Positions 51,659 through 61,460 of a DNA stretch of 64,000 nt are shown here, piece after piece. Location of the stretch: the NCBI RefSeq assembly GCF_007559435.1, contig NZ_VMBP01000001.1, forward strand, positions 1,241,406 through 1,305,405, written 5' to 3'. The position numbers and the translations under genes were made by a program. Under the pieces are notes generated by a model. The model saw only the letters and a program-made list of their open reading frames with translations. It ran no database searches and was not told the DNA's origin. Every line of letters begins with the position of its first letter. Within the stretch, counting starts at the first letter, position 1. This DNA is from Ancylobacter moscoviensis. Lineage in GTDB: Bacteria > Pseudomonadota > Alphaproteobacteria > Rhizobiales > Xanthobacteraceae.

Positions 51659-52555
51659 TCACGCCGCCTTGGCGAGGGCCGGGCGGGTGGCGAGGGCCTC
51701 GCGCACGATCGTCTCGACCTTGGCGCGCTGCTCGCCTTCCAGCGGCAGGCGGGGCGCGCGCACGCGCTCGGTGGTGCCGGTGACCAGCGCCTCGACCAGC
51801 TTCAGGTTCTGGACGAGGTAGGTCGACACGTCGAGGTCGAGCAGCGGGCGGAACCAGCGGTAGATCGCCAGCGCCTCATCGTAGCGCTTGGCCTTCATCA
51901 GCTGGTAGATCGCGACCGTCTCGTGCGGGAAGGCGACCACGAGGCCGGCGACCCAGCCGACCGCGCCGACCGCCAGCGCCTCATAGGCGAGGTTGTCGAC
52001 GCCGGTGAACACGTCGTAGCGGTCGCCCAGCGCGTTGACGATCTCGATCGCGCGGCGGATGTCGTCCGAGGACTCCTTGATCGCGACGAAGCGCTTGTCC
52101 TTGGCGAGCTCGGCCATGATCTCGACCGTCACGTCGACCCGGTAGGCGATGCGGTTGGAATAGATCATCACCGGCAGGTCGGCGGCCTCGGCGACGGCGC
52201 TCAGCGTCGCCACCGTCTCCTTCGGGTTGGTGTGGTAGACGAGGCTCGGCACCACCATCAGCCCGTCGGCGCCGGTCTGCGCGGCGCGTTTGGCGAGCGC
52301 GGCGCTGTCGCGGGTGGCGGCGTCGGCGATGGTCATCAGCACCGGCTTCTTGCCGGCGACGGCCTTGGCGGTCTTCAGGACGGCGAGGCGCTCGTCATGC
52401 GAGAGCATCGGACCTTCGCCCAGCGAGCCGTTGACGATGATGCCATCGACGCCGGCCTCGATCTGGAAGGCGAAGCAGCGCTCCATCTCCTTGTGATCGA
52501 GGGTGTCGTCCTCGTTGAACTTGGCGGTAACGGCGGGAAAGACGCCCTGCCACAT
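51659..52555 (-). CDS. DapA-family 1-pyrroline-4-hydroxy-2-carboxylate deaminase
   Basis: 298-residue class I lyase. The Schiff-base Lys is in Phe-Val-Ala-Ile-Lys-Glu-Ser-Ser and the Tyr in Val-Met-Ile-Tyr-Ser-Asn. The glycine loop reads Gly-Ser-Leu-Gly-Glu-Gly instead of Gly-Thr-Thr-Gly-Glu. With the epimerase and D-hydroxyproline dehydrogenase downstream, the expected reaction is dehydrating deamination to 2-ketoglutarate semialdehyde and ammonia. The semialdehyde dehydrogenase that would finish the pathway is not in the window. Confidence 0.88.
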   Translation of the reverse strand: MWQGVFPAVTAKFNEDDTLDHKEMERCFAFQIEAGVDGIIVNGSLGEGPMLSHDERLAVLKTAKAVAGKKPVLMTIADAATRDSAALAKRAAQTGADGLMVVPSLVYHTNPKETVATLSAVAEAADLPVMIYSNRIAYRVDVTVEIMAELAKDKRFVAIKESSDDIRRAIEIVNALGDRYDVFTGVDNLAYEALAVGAVGWVAGLVVAFPHETVAIYQLMKAKRYDEALAIYRWFRPLLDLDVSTYLVQNLKLVEALVTGTTERVRAPRLPLEGEQRAKVETIVREALATRPALAKAA

Positions 52556-52595
52556 GGGAAATGCTCCTTCGGTCTCTCGAAAAATCGATCGGGTA

Positions 52596-53321
52596 TCACA
52601 GAACGGATTTGAGGAACGCCACGGTTTCCGGCTGCTGTGGATTGCCGATCACCTGGGCGGGCGGGCCGATCTCGTGGATCCGGCCCTTGTGGAAGAAGGC
52701 CACGCGGTTCGACACCTCGCGGGCGAAGGCGATCTCGTGGGTGACGCAGATCATGGTCATGCCCTCGGCGGAGAGCAGGCGCATGGTGTCGAGCACTTCG
52801 CCCACGAGCTGAGGGTCCAGAGCGGACGTCACCTCGTCGAAAAGCATGTAGTCTGGCGACATGGCAAGCGCGCGGGCGATGGCCATGCGCTGCTGCTGGC
52901 CGCCGGACAGGCGGGAGGGGTAGACGTTCAGCTTCTCGGCGAGGCCGACATGGCTGAGCTTCTCGACCGCGATGGCCTCGGCCTCGGCCTTCGACTTGCC
53001 GAGCACCTTGCGCGGGGCGAGCATCACGTTCTCCAGCACCGTCAGATGGGGGAAGGCGTTCCACTGCTGGAAGACGATGCCGATCTTGCGGCGGAGCTTG
53101 TTGAGGTCGGTGCCGCGGGCGTGCACGTCGGTGCCGTCCACGAGGATGCGGCCAGAATTGATCGGCTCCAGCCCGTTGATGCACATCAGCAGGGTCGACT
53201 TGCCCGAGCCGGAGCCTCCGATGACGGAGACCACCTCGCCCTTCTCGACGGTCATGGTGACGCCCTTGACCACTTCGAGAGAGCCGAAGGATTTGTGAAC
53301 GTCCTGAATCTCGATCGACAT
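52596..53321 (-). CDS. Amino acid ABC transporter ATP-binding protein
   Basis: 241-residue GlnQ-type ATPase. Walker A is Gly-Gly-Ser-Gly-Ser-Gly-Lys-Ser, the signature Leu-Ser-Gly-Gly-Gln-Gln-Gln-Arg and Walker B Tyr-Met-Leu-Phe-Asp-Glu. ATG 53321 was chosen; a longer frame overlaps the permease gene. It is the fourth gene of a leftward binding protein-permease-permease-ATPase set and is followed by the deaminase gene, so the importer probably carries hydroxyproline. Confidence 0.94.
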   Translation of the reverse strand: MSIEIQDVHKSFGSLEVVKGVTMTVEKGEVVSVIGGSGSGKSTLLMCINGLEPINSGRILVDGTDVHARGTDLNKLRRKIGIVFQQWNAFPHLTVLENVMLAPRKVLGKSKAEAEAIAVEKLSHVGLAEKLNVYPSRLSGGQQQRMAIARALAMSPDYMLFDEVTSALDPQLVGEVLDTMRLLSAEGMTMICVTHEIAFAREVSNRVAFFHKGRIHEIGPPAQVIGNPQQPETVAFLKSVL

Positions 53322-53329
53322 GGTCTTTC

Positions 53330-53995
53330 TCAGTCGTTTTCGCGCCAGCGCTTCTCCAGCCGCGCCCCGAGGCGGGCGATGGGGAAGCTCATCAGGAAAT
53401 AGATCAGGCCGGCGATGGAGAGCACGAAGAGCGGCTCCTGGATACGGGTGACGATCACCTGCGAGGAGCGCAGCAATTCGACGACGCCGATCCACCAGAC
53501 CATGGCGGTGTCCTTCATCACGCCGAGGGTGAGGCCGATCCAGCTCGGCAGCGCCACCCGCAGCGCGATGGGGAAGACGATCTCAGTCAGGTCCTGCCGG
53601 TAGCTCAGTCCCAGCGAGCGGGCGGCGCGGCGCGTCGTCGCCGGTACGGCGAGGAAGCCCGAGCGCACGATCTCCGTGCAGTAGGCCGACATGTACAGCG
53701 CCAGCACCACGCAGCCCACCGTGAACGGGCTCCAGTGGATGCCCACGATGGTCTTGAAGGAATTGGCGAGCACCAGCTGGATCAGCAGCGGGATCGACCG
53801 GAACACGTCGAGCACCGCGCCGAGCGGAGCGTTGACCCACCAGGGCGCGACCGCGCGGACGACGCCGAAGGCGACGCCGAGCAGCGTACCGCCAAGGACC
53901 GCCCAGCCGGTGAGCGCGAGGGTGACGCCCGCGCCCTTCAGCATGAACCAGAGGTCGTTGAGCGAGAAGGTCGTCTCGAAGAGGGAGGAGAACAT
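53330..53995 (-). CDS. Amino acid ABC transporter permease (HisM-like)
   Basis: 221-residue membrane protein with about five helices and the cytoplasmic EAA-type loop Arg-Arg-Ala-Ala-Arg-Ser-Leu-Gly-Leu-Ser. It lies 8 bases before the ATPase gene and 13 bases after the second permease gene. The two permeases form a heterodimer. Confidence 0.93.
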   Translation of the reverse strand: MFSSLFETTFSLNDLWFMLKGAGVTLALTGWAVLGGTLLGVAFGVVRAVAPWWVNAPLGAVLDVFRSIPLLIQLVLANSFKTIVGIHWSPFTVGCVVLALYMSAYCTEIVRSGFLAVPATTRRAARSLGLSYRQDLTEIVFPIALRVALPSWIGLTLGVMKDTAMVWWIGVVELLRSSQVIVTRIQEPLFVLSIAGLIYFLMSFPIARLGARLEKRWREND

Positions 53996-54008
53996 CGCGG
54001 CGCCTCCC

Positions 54009-54671
54009 TCAGTAGCGGAACAGGCGCCACGCCATGAGGCGGGCGGAGACGGTGACGAGCTTGGCGAGCAGGTAGTAGATGACCGCCGCCAGGGCGAAAT
54101 ATTCGAAGGTGCGGAACGAGCGCACGTTGAGTTCCTGCGTCACGCCGGTGAGATCGTTGTTGAGGCCGACGATGACGCCGAGCGAGGTCATCAGGATGGC
54201 CCAGACCATCTGGTTGGTGAGCGGATAGAACACGATACGGAACATCTGCGGCAGCACGATCAGGCGGAAGGCCTGCACCTGTCCCATGCCGAGCGAGCGG
54301 GCGGCGCGGACCTGGGTCTGCGGCACGGCGCGCAGGCCGCCGCGGAAGGTCTCGGCGAGGTAGCCGGCATTGTTGAAGGTGATGCCGGCCAGCAGCGCGA
54401 CGAAGCTGTCGAGATGGATGCCGAGCGAGCCGAGGCCGAAATAGGCCATGTAGATCTGGAACAGCGAGGGCGTGTTGCGCGCCAGCTCCACCCAGGTCGC
54501 GGCGAGGGCGCGCAGCGAGCGGTAGGAAGAGCCGCTCGCCACCGCCAGCAGCACCGCGAAGAACACGCCGAGCAGCATGGAGAGCACGGCGATCTCCAGC
54601 GTCACCAGCGCGCCCGCCAGCATCTCCGGCAGGGCCCTGAACGCGGGCAGCCAATGAAAGGTGTAGTTCAT
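54009..54671 (-). CDS. Amino acid ABC transporter permease (HisQ-like)
   Basis: 220-residue membrane protein. The motif Glu-Leu-Ala-Arg-Asn-Thr-Pro-Ser-Leu-Phe-Gln and the EAA loop Val-Arg-Ala-Ala-Arg-Ser-Leu-Gly-Met are clear. ATG 54671 (Met-Asn-Tyr-Thr-Phe-His-Trp) was chosen; an extended start would read into a repeat unit. Partner of the permease at 53330. Confidence 0.93.
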   Translation of the reverse strand: MNYTFHWLPAFRALPEMLAGALVTLEIAVLSMLLGVFFAVLLAVASGSSYRSLRALAATWVELARNTPSLFQIYMAYFGLGSLGIHLDSFVALLAGITFNNAGYLAETFRGGLRAVPQTQVRAARSLGMGQVQAFRLIVLPQMFRIVFYPLTNQMVWAILMTSLGVIVGLNNDLTGVTQELNVRSFRTFEYFALAAVIYYLLAKLVTVSARLMAWRLFRY

Positions 54672-54710
54672 CGCTTTCGCTTGCTCAGCGTGACCCGAGG
54701 CCGCCACCCG

Positions 54711-54792
54711 CACGCCCGGCCCGATGCCGGGCATGCGCGGTCGCGATCATGAGGAGGCCGGTGCGTGGCCGGGGACAAGCCCGGCCGCGACG
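54711..54792. repeat. Mosaic palindromic intergenic repeat, copy 3
   Basis: Arms at 54711-54740 (CACGCCCGGCCCGATGCC at the start) and 54761-54792 (containing GGCCGGGGACAAGCCCGGCC). The core GACAAGCCCGGCC relates it to the copies at 47942-48028 and 49165-49244. It separates the binding-protein gene from the permease genes of the ABC importer and may hold back or stabilise the transcript there. Confidence 0.55.
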
Positions 54793-54817
54793 TCCGGCGA
54801 CGGGAGCGTCTGCCGGC

Positions 54818-55630
54818 TCAGCGATAGACGCCGGGCACGGTCAGGTCCGGCGCGGTGCCGAGCCCGACCCACTTGTCGTAGAGCTCCTTGTAGCGGCCGG
54901 TGCGCACCTGCTGGTTGACGAACAGGTTCAGGTAGTTGAGCAGGCCCTGCTCGTTGCGCAGCGCGATCAGCGCGACGTAGTCGATGTCGTAGGGCGCGTC
55001 GCCGCCCATCATCAGGCCCTTGTACTTGCCTTCCTTCACGATCGCAGCGGCGACGGTGGAGGTGACGACGGTGGCGTCGATCTGGCCCTGGGCAAGGGCG
55101 AGGAACACGTCGGCCTGGGTCTGGTAGCCGCGGAAGGAGCCGGTGCCCCACGTCTTCACGTCCTTCTCAAGCGCGATGGCCTCGAAGGTGCCGGAGACCG
55201 AGCCGGTCTTCTTGCCCTTGAGGTCGGCGTAATCCTTGATGCCGAGGCCGTCCTTGGTCAGCACGACCATCTTGAAGGCGAAGTAGGGGATGGTGAAGCC
55301 GGCGGTCTTGGCGCGCTCCAGCGTGTCGGAGGTGGAGGCGACGCCGACGTCGACGCGGCCGGAGACGAGAGCGGGAATGCGGTCGGGGAACGGGGTCTCG
55401 ACGATCTCGGCCTTCACGCCCAGCACCTTGGCGAGGTCGTTGCAGTAGTCGACGTCGAAGCCGATCGGCTCGTTGTTGGCATCGCGCGACCCCATGGGCG
55501 GGAAGTCGAGCACCACCGCGCAGCGCAGCGTGCCGGAAGCAATGATGTCGTCGAGCTTGTCCGCCTGCGCGGGCATGGCGGCGGCGAGCGTCAGCGCCGC
55601 GGCCGCCAGAATGCCGATTCCCTTAGCCAT
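54818..55630 (-). CDS. Amino acid ABC transporter substrate-binding protein
   Basis: 270 residues with a Sec signal peptide (cleavage near Met-Pro-Ala-Gln-Ala at about residue 23). The SBP_bac_3 pattern follows: Gly-Thr-Leu-Arg-Cys-Ala-Val, Gly-Phe-Asp-Val-Asp-Tyr-Cys and Thr-Leu-Glu-Arg-Ala-Lys. It is the first gene of the leftward importer operon and diverges from a GntR regulator. Hydroxyproline or a similar amino acid is the likely ligand (context only). Confidence 0.93.
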   Translation of the reverse strand: MAKGIGILAAAALTLAAAMPAQADKLDDIIASGTLRCAVVLDFPPMGSRDANNEPIGFDVDYCNDLAKVLGVKAEIVETPFPDRIPALVSGRVDVGVASTSDTLERAKTAGFTIPYFAFKMVVLTKDGLGIKDYADLKGKKTGSVSGTFEAIALEKDVKTWGTGSFRGYQTQADVFLALAQGQIDATVVTSTVAAAIVKEGKYKGLMMGGDAPYDIDYVALIALRNEQGLLNYLNLFVNQQVRTGRYKELYDKWVGLGTAPDLTVPGVYR

Positions 55631-55899
55631 TACGGCTCTCCTCTGAAGGACATGTGTTTGCTGTTAGTGGCCGTCGGCGCCGCTGTTTCAGGTGCCGGCC
55701 GGCGACGGGAAAGAGCTTCCAATTTTTGGATCCAAGTTGCAATATCCTTTTTGCAGTATCTGTGCGAAATTCTTCGGCATGCCTGCCGCCTGTGCTGCGC
55801 GCACTGGCGTTGCGGGCGCCGAGACGGCAGGGTGCTACGCCATTAGTCGATGCCGAATCGGTGCGAGCCGGTCGGCGGGTCAGCCGGAAGGGGAGTGCG
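55631..55899. promoter_or_regulatory. Divergent control region with palindrome and direct repeats
   Basis: It contains a perfect palindrome TTGGATCCAA (55726-55735), followed by direct repeats TTGCAATATC (55737-55746) and TTGCAGTATC (55751-55760) 14 bases apart. These are the obvious operator candidates for the GntR protein encoded at 55900, controlling the ABC/hydroxyproline operon to the left and itself. No gene is supported in this stretch. Confidence 0.45.
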
Positions 55900-56592
55900 G
55901 TGAAGGTTAGGGCAACGGACATCGCGCAGATGGCGTCCGCCTCCGACGTCATCTTCGACGCGCTGCGCGAGGCGATCGCCAAGGGCGACATTTCCGAAGG
56001 CCAGACCCTGCGGCAGGACCACATTGCCCGCATGTTCAACGTGAGCCGCATCCCGGTGCGCGAGGCGCTGACCCGGCTGGAAGAGCAGGGGCTGGTCTCG
56101 ACCCAGCGCTATCGCGGCGCGGTGGTCACTACCCTGTCCACCGAGGAGATCCGCGAGATCTTCGAGTTCCGTGCGCTGCTGGAGCCGGAAGTGCTGCGCT
56201 ATTCGGTGGAGCGCATCACCGAGGAGGGACTGGAGAACGCCAAGCGCTTCGCCAACGCCTTCTCGACGGAGAGCGATTCCTCGCACTGGGGCGAATTGAA
56301 CCGGCGCTTCCACTACAGCCTCTACGAACCCTCCGGGCGGCCCTATTACCTCCAGACCATCAGCGCCGCGCTCGACCGCGTGGACCGCTACCTGCGTGCC
56401 CAGCTCGTGCTGACCGACGGCATGGCGCGCGCCCGGCGCGAGCATCAGGGCATTCTGGAGGCCTGCATCCGGCGCGACGCCGACGAGGCGGCGCGGCTCA
56501 CCCGCGAGCACATTCTCGGCGCCAGCGTCTCGCTGATCGGCTTCCTCGAGCGCACCCGCGCGGAGAATGAGGCCGACAAGACGCGCGCGTGA
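55900..56592 (+). CDS. GntR-family transcriptional regulator (FCD subfamily)
   Basis: 230 residues from GTG 55900, which follows GGGGAG. The winged helix has Val-Ser-Arg-Ile-Pro-Val-Arg-Glu-Ala-Leu-Thr-Arg-Leu, and the FCD domain has Asn-Arg-Arg-Phe-His and Glu-His-Gln-Gly. It resembles the GntR protein at 43095, which suggests both answer to related ligands. It diverges from the amino acid importer and hydroxyproline genes. Confidence 0.9.
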   Translation: MKVRATDIAQMASASDVIFDALREAIAKGDISEGQTLRQDHIARMFNVSRIPVREALTRLEEQGLVSTQRYRGAVVTTLSTEEIREIFEFRALLEPEVLRYSVERITEEGLENAKRFANAFSTESDSSHWGELNRRFHYSLYEPSGRPYYLQTISAALDRVDRYLRAQLVLTDGMARARREHQGILEACIRRDADEAARLTREHILGASVSLIGFLERTRAENEADKTRA

Positions 56593-56643
56593 TATGCCGG
56601 CCCTTCACGAACCGGACGCGTCCACGAACCGGGCAGGCCCGCC

Positions 56644-57878
<1,235 letters not shown>

Positions 57879-57882
<4 letters not shown>

Positions 57883-57984
57883 AGCGTTTCATGGCTTAGC
57901 GTAAGCACTGAAACGTTCTAGACCTTTGAGTTGTCGTGTTTTCTTCACGCGAACCGGTGCCCGCTTCGCTCGAAAATGCTCTAG
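57879..57984. repeat. Palindromic repeat element bounded by CTAG, spanning two stop codons
   Basis: A 106-base unit with inverted ends CTAGAGC (57879-57885) and GCTCTAG (57978-57984). Inside, CTAGAGCGTTTCA (57879-57891) pairs with TGAAACGTTCTAG (57909-57921) with one mismatch. The tail GCGAACCGGTGCCCGCTTCG resembles a repeat dispersed in Rhizobiales genomes. Its terminal CTAG supplies the TAG stops of both convergent neighbours (57880-57882 and, on the minus strand, 57981-57983). Confidence 0.7.
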
Positions 57985-58628
57985 CGGCCGGCGGCGACGA
58001 ACGCCTCGATCCGCGCCCGGTTCAGCGCGAACCATTGCAGGGCGATCAGCACGAAGCCATTGGCGAAGGGGTAGGGGAAGGGTGCGGCGAGGCTCGCCAG
58101 CGCGTCCTCCACCGGCACCAGGAACGGATGCGTCAGCTCGGTCTCGCCCGGCTCGCCGGCGACGGCGGGGACCTGCGTGGAATCGACGAGGCCGACATAG
58201 ATGGTGGCGTATTCGTCGGTGACGCCCGGCGTCGGCAGGAAGCGCACCGCCGGCAGGAGCGCGCGCGGGGCGACGCCGATCTCCTCGCGGCATTCGCGGC
58301 GCGCGGCGGCCTCGGTTTCCTCGCCGGGATCGACGAGGCCGGCGGCGATCTCGATCAGCTCGCCGACCCCTGTCGCCAGCTGCGCGCCGAGGCGGAACTG
58401 GCGGATCAGCACGAAGCAGGCGGCGTCGGGATCATAGGCGAGGACGCCGACCACCGGGCCGACCCGAAGGATGTCGCGCCGCTGGCGCAGCGGCGTGCCG
58501 CGCGCGCCGTCCAGCGTCGCCACCATGCGGTGATAGGGACGGAAGCCGGCGCCCACCTCTTCGGGCGGCGTCAGGGCGACGTCGATGGAGCGGTCGGCGA
58601 GCACGCCGATTTTCGCTCGTTCTGTCAT
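57981..58628 (-). CDS. Nudix hydrolase (ADP-ribose pyrophosphatase-like)
   Basis: 215 residues. A complete Nudix box lies at about residues 97-119, fitting the Gly-x5-Glu-x7-Arg-Glu-x2-Glu-Glu-x-Gly pattern. Surrounding features (Arg-Gln-Phe-Arg-Leu before the box, Pro-Thr-Pro-Gly-Val-Thr-Asp-Glu after it) fit ADP-ribose or nucleoside-diphosphate-sugar pyrophosphatases. Its substrate is unassigned. The stop codon lies in the repeat element at 57879-57984. It is 14 bases downstream of the yejF-type ATPase gene and may be co-transcribed with it. Confidence 0.9.
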   Translation of the reverse strand: MTERAKIGVLADRSIDVALTPPEEVGAGFRPYHRMVATLDGARGTPLRQRRDILRVGPVVGVLAYDPDAACFVLIRQFRLGAQLATGVGELIEIAAGLVDPGEETEAAARRECREEIGVAPRALLPAVRFLPTPGVTDEYATIYVGLVDSTQVPAVAGEPGETELTHPFLVPVEDALASLAAPFPYPFANGFVLIALQWFALNRARIEAFVAAGR

Positions 58629-58642
58629 GGGGAGACCTGCCT

Positions 58643-60277
58643 CTAGGCGCCGTTGCCTGCCACGGCTGCCGTCTCCATGTTGAAGGCGGCGGCGAACAGC
58701 GCCCGCGTATAGTCGGTCTGCGGCGCGGCGAATAGTTCGGCGGCCGGGCCTTCCTCCACCACCACGCCGCCCTTCATCACCATCACCCGCGAGGCGAGCG
58801 CGGCGACGACGCGCAGGTCGTGGCTGATGAACAGATAGGTGAGGCTGCGCTTGTTCTGCAGGTCGCGCAACAGGTCGACGATCTGGGCCTGGACGATCAT
58901 GTCCAGCGCACTGGTCGGCTCGTCCAGCACCACGAAGGAAGGCTCCAGCACGATGGCGCGGGCGATAGCCACGCGCTGGCGCTGGCCGCCGGAGAATTCG
59001 TGGGGGTAGCGATGCCGGCTCTCCGGCTCCAGCCCGACATCCTGCAGCGCCGCGATCACGCGCGCATCGCGCTCCTCGGCGGAGAGCCTGGGCTGATGCA
59101 CCCTCAGCCCCTCGCCGACGATGTCGGCGATCGACATGCGGGGCGAGAGCGAGCCGAACGGATCCTGGAAGACCACCTGCATCTCGCGCCGATGGCTGCG
59201 CATCTGCTTGAAGCCGAGCGTGTCGATCGGCTTGCCCATGAAGACGATGGGGCCGTCGCTGGAGATGAGACGCAGCAGGGCGAGGCCGAGCGTAGTCTTG
59301 CCGGAGCCGCTCTCGCCGACGACGCCCAGCGTCTCGCCGCGCCGGATCTCCACCGAGATGCCGTCCACCGCCTTGATGTGGCCGACCGTCTTGCGCATCA
59401 CGCCGGCCTTGATCGGGAACCAGACCTTGAGATTCTTCGCCTCCAGCACCACCGGCGCCTCCGGGTGCGGCGGGGCGGGGTTGCCGCGCGGCTGGGCGGC
59501 GATAAGCGCGCGCGTATAGGGATGGGTCGGGTTGGCGAAGATGTCCGCCACCGGCCCCGCCTCGACGATGCGGCCGTGGTTCATCACGCAGACATGGTCG
59601 GCGATCTTGCGCACGATGCCGAGGTCGTGGGTGATGAACAGCATCGCCATGCCGAGCCGGCGCTGGAGGTCCTTCAGCAGCTTGAGGATCTGCGCCTGCA
59701 CGGTGACGTCGAGCGCGGTGGTCGGCTCGTCGGCGATCAGCAGTTGCGGCTCGTTGGCGAGCGCCATGGCGATCATCACGCGCTGGCGCTGGCCGCCGGA
59801 GAGCTGGTGCGGGTAGGAGCCGAGCCGCGTCTCCGGCTCGGGGATGCCGACCTCGGTGAGCAGCTCGATCACCCGCGTCCGCGCCGCAGCCCCGCGCATG
59901 CCGCGGTGCAGGAACAGGATCTCGGCGATCTGCTGCTCCACCGTGTGCAGCGGATTGAGCGAGGTCATCGGCTCCTGGAACACCATGGTGATGTCGTTGC
60001 CGCGCACTTGCCGGATGTCCTGTTCCGGCATGGCGAGCAGGTCCGCGCCCTTGAACAGGATGCGCCCCGAGGGGTGGCTGGCGGCGGGATATTGCAGGAG
60101 CTTGAGGATGGAGAGGGCGGTCACCGACTTGCCGGAGCCGCTCTCGCCGACCAGCGCGACCGTCTCGCCGCGCCGGAGGTCGAACGACACGTGGTCCACC
60201 GCGAGCGTGGTCCGGGCCCCCTGCGTGAAGGCGACCGACAGGTCGTGGACGGAGAGAAGGGGCTGCGTCTTGCTCAT
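58643..60277 (-). CDS. yejF: Peptide ABC transporter ATPase with two fused domains (YejF type)
   Basis: 544 residues holding two complete ABC domains. The first has Walker A [16 protein letters not shown] and Ile-Ala-Asp-Glu-Pro-Thr. The second has [16 protein letters not shown] and Val-Leu-Asp-Glu-Pro-Thr. Fused DppD-DppF halves are typical of YejF, the ATPase of the microcin C/oligopeptide importer. ATG 60277 overlaps the yejE stop (ATGA). Confidence 0.94.
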   Translation of the reverse strand: MSKTQPLLSVHDLSVAFTQGARTTLAVDHVSFDLRRGETVALVGESGSGKSVTALSILKLLQYPAASHPSGRILFKGADLLAMPEQDIRQVRGNDITMVFQEPMTSLNPLHTVEQQIAEILFLHRGMRGAAARTRVIELLTEVGIPEPETRLGSYPHQLSGGQRQRVMIAMALANEPQLLIADEPTTALDVTVQAQILKLLKDLQRRLGMAMLFITHDLGIVRKIADHVCVMNHGRIVEAGPVADIFANPTHPYTRALIAAQPRGNPAPPHPEAPVVLEAKNLKVWFPIKAGVMRKTVGHIKAVDGISVEIRRGETLGVVGESGSGKTTLGLALLRLISSDGPIVFMGKPIDTLGFKQMRSHRREMQVVFQDPFGSLSPRMSIADIVGEGLRVHQPRLSAEERDARVIAALQDVGLEPESRHRYPHEFSGGQRQRVAIARAIVLEPSFVVLDEPTSALDMIVQAQIVDLLRDLQNKRSLTYLFISHDLRVVAALASRVMVMKGGVVVEEGPAAELFAAPQTDYTRALFAAAFNMETAAVAGNGA

Positions 60278-61458
60278 TGGAAGGTCTTCCTCGGGTCGAA
60301 GGCGTCGCGCACGGCTTCGCCGATGAAGATGAGCAGGCTCAGCATGAAGGCCACCGTGAAGAAGCCGGTCAGGCCGAGCCACGGGGCCTGCACGTTCGCC
60401 TTGCCCTGCGCCAGCAACTCGCCGAGCGAGGGTGAGCCGGGCGGCAGGCCGAAGCCGAGGAAGTCGAGCGCGGTGAGCGTCATCACCGAGGAGGAAACGA
60501 TGAAGGGCAGCATGGTGAGCGTCGCCACCATCGCGTTGGGCAGCATGTGCCGCCACATGATGACGCCGTTCGACACGCCCAGCGCCCGCGCCGCCTGCAC
60601 ATATTCGAAGTTGCGCGCGCGCAGGAATTCCGCACGCACCAGCCCGACCAGCGACACCCAGGAGAACAGCAGCAGGATGCCGAGCAGCACCCAGAAGCCG
60701 GGCGCCAGGATGGAGGAGATGATGAGCAGCAGATACAGCGCCGGGATCGAGGTCCAGATCTCGATGAAGCGCTGGAAAATGAGGTCGGTCCAGCCGCCGA
60801 AATAGCCCTGCACCGCGCCCGCCGCCACGCCGACGATGGAGGAGATGACGGTCAGCACGAGGCCGAACAGCACCGAGAGGCGGAAGCCGTAGATGAGGCG
60901 GGCGAGCACGTCGCGGCCCTGATCGTCCGTGCCGAGCCAGTTCCATTCCAGCGCGTCGCAGCCGCCGGTGCGGCCGAGCTTGGCGACCACCGGCGCGCAC
61001 TGCGCCTCGGTCAGCATCCAGGTCGGCGGGGAGGGGGCGGGGGTCGGCAGGTCGAGATTATGAGTGGAGTAGGAGTAGCGGATCGGCGGCCAGATCATCC
61101 AGCCACCGCTCGAAGCGATCAGCTTCTGGAGGTAGGGATCGCGGTAGTCCGCTTCCGTCTCGAAGTCGCCGCCGAAAGTCGTCTCGGGATAGGAGACGAG
61201 GCCGGGGAAATAGTAGCCGCCGTCATATTCCACCAGGAAGGGCTTGTCGTTGGCGATGAACTCGGCGCCGAGGCTCAGCACGAACAGGACCGAGAAGATC
61301 CAGAAGCTCCACCAGCCGCGCCGGTTGCGGCGGAAATTGGCGAGGCGGCGCTGGTTGAGCGGCGACAGGCGCGAGCGGCGCGCGGTCTCCGGAGCCGGCG
61401 CGGCGGCCGGGGTGCCGGTGGGCGCGGCCGGGGGCAGGGTGGTATTCGCGGCGTCCAT
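60274..61458 (-). CDS. yejE: Peptide ABC transporter permease (YejE type)
   Basis: 394-residue DppC-like permease. A proline/alanine-rich cytosolic N terminus (about residues 1-30) precedes the first helix, then a large periplasmic insertion with the Tyr-Arg-Asp-Pro-Tyr segment and Gly-Thr-Asp-Asp-Gln-Gly-Arg-Asp-Val, typical of YejE. The EAA loop is Ala-Ala-Arg-Ala-Leu-Gly-Val-Ser. ATG 61458 was chosen; a longer frame overlaps yejB. Confidence 0.94.
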   Translation of the reverse strand: MDAANTTLPPAAPTGTPAAAPAPETARRSRLSPLNQRRLANFRRNRRGWWSFWIFSVLFVLSLGAEFIANDKPFLVEYDGGYYFPGLVSYPETTFGGDFETEADYRDPYLQKLIASSGGWMIWPPIRYSYSTHNLDLPTPAPSPPTWMLTEAQCAPVVAKLGRTGGCDALEWNWLGTDDQGRDVLARLIYGFRLSVLFGLVLTVISSIVGVAAGAVQGYFGGWTDLIFQRFIEIWTSIPALYLLLIISSILAPGFWVLLGILLLFSWVSLVGLVRAEFLRARNFEYVQAARALGVSNGVIMWRHMLPNAMVATLTMLPFIVSSSVMTLTALDFLGFGLPPGSPSLGELLAQGKANVQAPWLGLTGFFTVAFMLSLLIFIGEAVRDAFDPRKTFQ

Positions 61459-61460
61459 GC

